Of a DNA stretch of 64,000 nt, positions 59,749 to 64,000 are shown one piece after another; position 1 is the stretch's first letter, and each line of letters starts with the position of its first letter. Source of the stretch: an uncultured Flavobacteriaceae bacterium (GTDB lineage Bacteria; Bacteroidota; Bacteroidia; Flavobacteriales; Flavobacteriaceae); assembly GCA_905182835.1 (NCBI GenBank), contig CAJJDI010000009.1, forward strand, positions 17,475 through 81,474, written 5' to 3'. A model generated the notes under the pieces. The model had not been told where the DNA came from. It made no database searches and saw nothing but the letters and a program-made list of their open reading frames with translations. The translations under genes were made by a program, and so were the position numbers.

Positions 59749-62700
59749 TTAAAAATTTATATTTAAGCCTAAGTTTGCTCCCTTTTGAATAGGATATCCT
59801 AAACCATTTCCTCCCATTTCAATATCCCACAATTTAAACTTACTGAAAGTTATTAAATTCGTCCCACTAACATATACTCTACCAGCTGAAACACCAAGCT
59901 TTTCAGCTAACTTATCGTTAAAAGAATAGCCAATCTCAACTGATTTTAGTCTAAGAAAAGAACCGTCTCTAAGCCACCAAGTACTATTTCGGTTATTATT
60001 ATCGATCAACTGATCAGATAATCTTGGCCAAGCGGCATACAGATTTCTGTCATTTTCAGACCAGTGATCGTTGGCCCAAGCAGAAAGTAATGCATTATTT
60101 CCAATTGCGCTGCCACTAGTATCAATAAATGGAGAAGTGTTAAATGCGTCTATAAAAAAGGATGATCTTGCTGATCCTTGAAAGAAAAATGACAGATCAA
60201 GTTTCCTGTAACTTGTAGAAGCTCCAAAACCATATATAATTTCAGGTGTTGTAGGGAAACCAATTGGCACTTCATCATTTATATCAATTATTCCATCATT
60301 ATTAATGTCTTTATATTTAATGTCTCCAGCCATATAATCACCAAATGTTTGAATAGGTGAATTTGCAATATCTGCCTCATCGATAAATAGCCTTTCAGCT
60401 ATATATCCAAATGGCTGAGAGAGATTAAGTCCAATTCTTGATCTCCATGGAAGTCCTGCATTAACATAGTCGAGTTCTTCAAAAACTTCATATTTACTAG
60501 TTGCGAAAGAAAAATTAGCCCTGACAGCCACAAATAAATCATTAGTTACATTGTCTTTATAATCTAACGATACTTCAAACCCTTTGGACGAAGCCTCCCC
60601 AACATTAGCTCTAATTGGAGACTGGAGACCCATAGAAGCTGGCACCTGTGCTCTGTCCATTAAGATATTGGATCTATACTCGGTAAAATAATCAGCTTGA
60701 ATATCAATTTTTCCAAATAAACCTAATTCCAAACCTAAATTTAGCATTTTTGCTTTTTCCCAAGTTATTTGATCATTGGCATACCTATCTATACTTACTC
60801 CATTAATGTAGTTGCTAAATTCATTTCCAAAAGGGGCCCCCATTGATCCGTCGTTAAGGTTAACCTGGGAGATATAAAAGAATCGATCTTCTGCACTACC
60901 AATTTGATCATTTCCAACTAACCCATAGGTGCTTTTTAATTTTAATTTTGTTACCACATCACTAATAGAGCTCATAAAATCTTCATTAGAAACATACCAG
61001 CCGAAACCAAATGATGGAAAAAATCCAAACCTTTCAGATTTTGCAAATCTTTCAGATCCGTTATATCCGAAGTTAAATTCAGAAAAATATTTTTCATCGT
61101 AAGCATACGTGAATCTCCCTGAAACCCCTAAGTTTCTGTATGGTAAAGATCTTTGCAAATTCCCTGCATTTGCATATTTTAATTCTCTTGAAATCCCTAT
61201 TATCATCCCCGAAACCTCGTGAACATCATCAATTGTTGTATTATAATTTAAAGAAGCTTCAAAATATGTAGCGTTAGTTATCACTTTATTCCCTTCATTG
61301 TATTGTAGATATTCTGTACCTTGATTTGGATTTAAAGCAATTAAAGTATATTGATCACTTTGAAAATCATAGTTTCCAAGTGTGTAGTAAAAAGGGTTAT
61401 ACTTTCTCTCTAGATTATAAAATGAATACCTTGAAGTGTTTCCCATGATTCTAGCATTTAGTCCTTCGGTTATAAACCCTAAATCTTGTTTAACCTCTAC
61501 TGTAGCTAAGAAATTATTATAACTCTCGTCCTTATAGCCTCTTATCATATCAGCATAAGGGTTTAAATAATCTCCGAACTGACCATAATTACCAAATAAA
61601 ATATGTGTTGAGTTTTGAAATTGTTGATCGGGCTCATAAAACCTTGGATATAAGACTGGGTTAGTTTGCATGGCCTTTTGATATACAGCTGCTCCTCCAT
61701 CAAGCGGTCCTATATAGTCATCAAAATTTCCATTAAACTTAAGTGCAACTTCAGTTGTAGGGGTCAAATTCACATTAACGTTTGACCTAAGTGAGATGCG
61801 TTTAAAATTAATGTTATTATTAAAATTATTTTGAGGATCAATTTTCAGGTTTCCATTATCTGAATTAACCGTTGCTGCTAAGTAATATTTCGCAACTTTT
61901 CCACCACCACTAACATTAAAATTAAACCTACTATTTAAAGTGTAGTCTTCTAATAATTCATCAAACCAATTTACTGTAGGGTAGGCCATAATATTCCTAT
62001 TAGGATCTTGAGAAATAAGTATCTTTTCAAGAGAATAAATTCTTCCTCCTAATGGGTTTCTTGTGGCCAAGGCCTCGTTATGTAAAATCATGTAAGTAAT
62101 TGGATCTGCAATTTCAAGAGATTTTGTAGGGGCAGAATATGATTTTTCATATCTGACATTTATTTTAACCACACCTTCTTTACCTTCCTTTGTTGTGACT
62201 AAAATAACTCCGTTTGCTCCTCTTGCCCCATATAGTGCCGTTGCTGTAGCGTCTTTCATAATTGAAAAACTTGCAATATCATCTGGCTGTAGTCTTGCAA
62301 GGTCTGTTGATGTCGTTTCTATACCATCAATAAGTATTAATGGGGACCTAGCATAACCAAATGTACTAACGCCACGAATAAAAAATTCTGCATTATCACG
62401 TCCCGGCTCACCACTTCTTTGGTAGGAAATTACCCCTGCAACTCTTCCAGCAATTGAAGAGGTTAGGTTACTTGTAGGAACGCGTAAATCTTCAGGATTT
62501 ATTGAAGTTACTGCGGCTATTACACTTGCTTTTTTTTGAGTACCATAAGCAACTACAGTAACTGCATCAAGCCCCATTAAGTCTTCCTCTAGAGTAACGT
62601 CTAATTTATCTTGCCCGAAAGTGTCTATTTTTTTAGTTGTATAGCCTACATAGCTAAATATAAGTTTTGAATCTTCATTAATTGATATTGTAAAGTTTCC

Positions 62701-62874
62701 GTCAAAATCAGTGACAGCTCCATTATTTTTTTGAGTTTCTTCTATAATATTAACTCCAGGTATTGGGTTTCCTGTAGCATCAACAACCAACCCAGAAACA
62801 ATTTTATTTTGACTAAATATACTTACAGAAAGTAGAAAAAACAAAGAATAAAGTAATGTTTTAAAGTAGTTCAT
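59749..62874 (-). CDS. susC: SusC/RagA family TonB-linked outer-membrane protein
   Basis: VSGLVVDATGNPIPGVNI carboxypeptidase-like domain; plug RGVSTFGYARSPLILIDGIE; MKDATATALYGARGANGVILVTTK. Confidence 0.97.
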   Translation of the reverse strand: MNYFKTLLYSLFFLLSVSIFSQNKIVSGLVVDATGNPIPGVNIIEETQKNNGAVTDFDGNFTISINEDSKLIFSYVGYTTKKIDTFGQDKLDVTLEEDLMGLDAVTVVAYGTQKKASVIAAVTSINPEDLRVPTSNLTSSIAGRVAGVISYQRSGEPGRDNAEFFIRGVSTFGYARSPLILIDGIETTSTDLARLQPDDIASFSIMKDATATALYGARGANGVILVTTKEGKEGVVKINVRYEKSYSAPTKSLEIADPITYMILHNEALATRNPLGGRIYSLEKILISQDPNRNIMAYPTVNWFDELLEDYTLNSRFNFNVSGGGKVAKYYLAATVNSDNGNLKIDPQNNFNNNINFKRISLRSNVNVNLTPTTEVALKFNGNFDDYIGPLDGGAAVYQKAMQTNPVLYPRFYEPDQQFQNSTHILFGNYGQFGDYLNPYADMIRGYKDESYNNFLATVEVKQDLGFITEGLNARIMGNTSRYSFYNLERKYNPFYYTLGNYDFQSDQYTLIALNPNQGTEYLQYNEGNKVITNATYFEASLNYNTTIDDVHEVSGMIIGISRELKYANAGNLQRSLPYRNLGVSGRFTYAYDEKYFSEFNFGYNGSERFAKSERFGFFPSFGFGWYVSNEDFMSSISDVVTKLKLKSTYGLVGNDQIGSAEDRFFYISQVNLNDGSMGAPFGNEFSNYINGVSIDRYANDQITWEKAKMLNLGLELGLFGKIDIQADYFTEYRSNILMDRAQVPASMGLQSPIRANVGEASSKGFEVSLDYKDNVTNDLFVAVRANFSFATSKYEVFEELDYVNAGLPWRSRIGLNLSQPFGYIAERLFIDEADIANSPIQTFGDYMAGDIKYKDINNDGIIDINDEVPIGFPTTPEIIYGFGASTSYRKLDLSFFFQGSARSSFFIDAFNTSPFIDTSGSAIGNNALLSAWANDHWSENDRNLYAAWPRLSDQLIDNNNRNSTWWLRDGSFLRLKSVEIGYSFNDKLAEKLGVSAGRVYVSGTNLITFSKFKLWDIEMGGNGLGYPIQKGANLGLNINF

Positions 62875-62980
62875 TAACAGTTTTTAAATTGAATAACACA
62901 ACCTAATGGTTATATTAAAAGAATAAAAATATAAAAATACAATTAACAGCTATAACGATATAGTTTTTATGTCAATTAAG

Positions 62981-63010
62981 TTGCAAATATAGAAAATTTA
63001 TATATATTTG
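62981..63010 (+). promoter_or_regulatory. Bacteroidota-type promoter TTG-N19-TATATTTG
   Basis: TTG at 62981-62983 and TATATTTG at 63003-63010, 19-nt spacer, upstream of the T9SS gene. Confidence 0.6.
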
Positions 63011-63096
63011 ATAAAAATCAGGTCATTAAATTACCAATTAATCAAAGTAATGACTATAACATTAACAGATTAACACTTAAACGGCTAAAAATCAAT

Positions 63097-63789
63097 ATGA
63101 TGAAAAAATTACTAATCTTATCTATAATTGTTTTTACTTCAACTTTAAGCGCTCAGGTAGTGAGTATTGCGGAAGGAAATAACATAAACATTGCAAATGG
63201 GGCCACCTTAGACATTGCTGGTTTGGAAATAACTCCAAATGCAGACTATTCTATTGTTGGGGAAAATTCAGTAACTAAAGAATCTGAAGTTATTACAGTT
63301 AACGGAAATGAGTCCATGTCCAAAAGCTATGCTGCTGGAGTTAGCCTTGAAGGCTACACTGGATCAGTTTTGTTTAACTATACAGAGGATGAAATGAATG
63401 GGGTTACCCACACTGCGTCTTTATATGTAATGAATTCTGAATCTGAGTGGATTCAGTATGAAGATGAAGATTCTGACGATTTCACCATCACTTATAATTT
63501 TGAAGAACCTTTAGAAATGAAAGCTGTAACGGCAGGTGTCCAAGCTGGTTTGTCTACTATTGAAACAGAGATGCCTGGAATTAGAATTTACCCTAATCCT
63601 TCCTCTTCTATAGTAAATATCGATTACTCTGAAGATTTGGAAATAACCTTATTTAATATTTTAGGACAACAAATTCTAAAATCTAATTCTAAAACTATTA
63701 ATATTTCAAATTTAGAAAATGGAACATACTTTCTAATTACTAAAGATGAAAATAACTCAATTACTAACTTTAAATTAATTAAAAAATGA
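63097..63789 (+). CDS. T9SS type A sorting domain-containing secreted protein
   Basis: Signal peptide; C-term IRIYPNPSSSIVNIDYSE…LFNILGQQILKS…ISNLENGTYFLI. Confidence 0.93.
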   Translation: MMKKLLILSIIVFTSTLSAQVVSIAEGNNINIANGATLDIAGLEITPNADYSIVGENSVTKESEVITVNGNESMSKSYAAGVSLEGYTGSVLFNYTEDEMNGVTHTASLYVMNSESEWIQYEDEDSDDFTITYNFEEPLEMKAVTAGVQAGLSTIETEMPGIRIYPNPSSSIVNIDYSEDLEITLFNILGQQILKSNSKTINISNLENGTYFLITKDENNSITNFKLIKK

Positions 63790-64000
63790 AAAAAATTACA
63801 ATATTATTCTTAGCGACTTTCGCTTTAGTTGCTAATGAGGCCGTTTCACAACAAGCCGATCAAGACAAAAAATCAGGCGTTGTATTTGTAGAAAATGGGG
63901 ATAATCAACCTCAATCAGGAAGATTATACAGATCTTCTGCTCAAGGTGGAGCTTCTAGAGACGGAAATGGAAACTCTAATGGAGCTTTTGCAAATATCGG
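63786..64000 (+). CDS. 5' part of a secreted protein truncated by the window end
   Basis: ATGA overlap with the preceding gene; MKKITILFLATFALVANEAVSQQADQDKKSGVVFVENGDNQPQSGRLYRSSAQGGASRDGNGNSNGAFANI…; absent from the ORF track because it is open-ended. Confidence 0.75.
   Translation, partial: MKKITILFLATFALVANEAVSQQADQDKKSGVVFVENGDNQPQSGRLYRSSAQGGASRDGNGNSNGAFANI

Noticed and set aside
1-64000. tRNA/rRNA genes and defence systems
   Set aside because: Intergenic gaps are short and I could not identify a convincing cloverleaf, rRNA segment or known defence gene; a tRNAscan-SE/Infernal and DefenseFinder run would be needed to be certain.

Overview
This 64 kb, AT-rich window looks like a chromosomal segment from a member of Bacteroidota, most likely a compact marine Flavobacteriaceae genome. 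Gene content, TAnnTTTG-like promoter elements and T9SS/SusCD genes support this; the species is not determined. Positions 1-36 kb are mostly core genes: yicC-gmk-nadD-gpsA, pheS, a complete Bat/MoxR aerotolerance-type operon, pyk, rnc-fabF-acpP, a purN-rnhA-pfkB-purF cluster, sodB, and AddA/AddB-like helicase-nuclease genes flanking a tandem pair of outer-membrane beta-barrel/OmpA genes. Positions 36-48 kb hold a penicillin-acylase-type Ntn hydrolase, a DUF5916-like outer-membrane protein, a Cys-rich mini-protein, an orphan integrase-like protein without recognisable catalytic residues, a GH2 beta-mannosidase lipoprotein and small genes. Positions 48-63 kb are a mannoside-directed polysaccharide utilization locus (SusC, SusD, two discoidin-type lipoproteins, three divergent GH92 enzymes). 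The window ends with a T9SS-sorted protein and a truncated secreted CDS. The observations most worth follow-up are the degenerate tyrosine-recombinase-like protein, three different active-site motif variants among the GH92 paralogs (one with Glu to Gln), a candidate small RNA between purF and sodB, and the internally duplicated discoidin lipoprotein. I see no CRISPR array, rRNA, convincing tRNA or defence island. I did not find a clearly novel multi-gene system.
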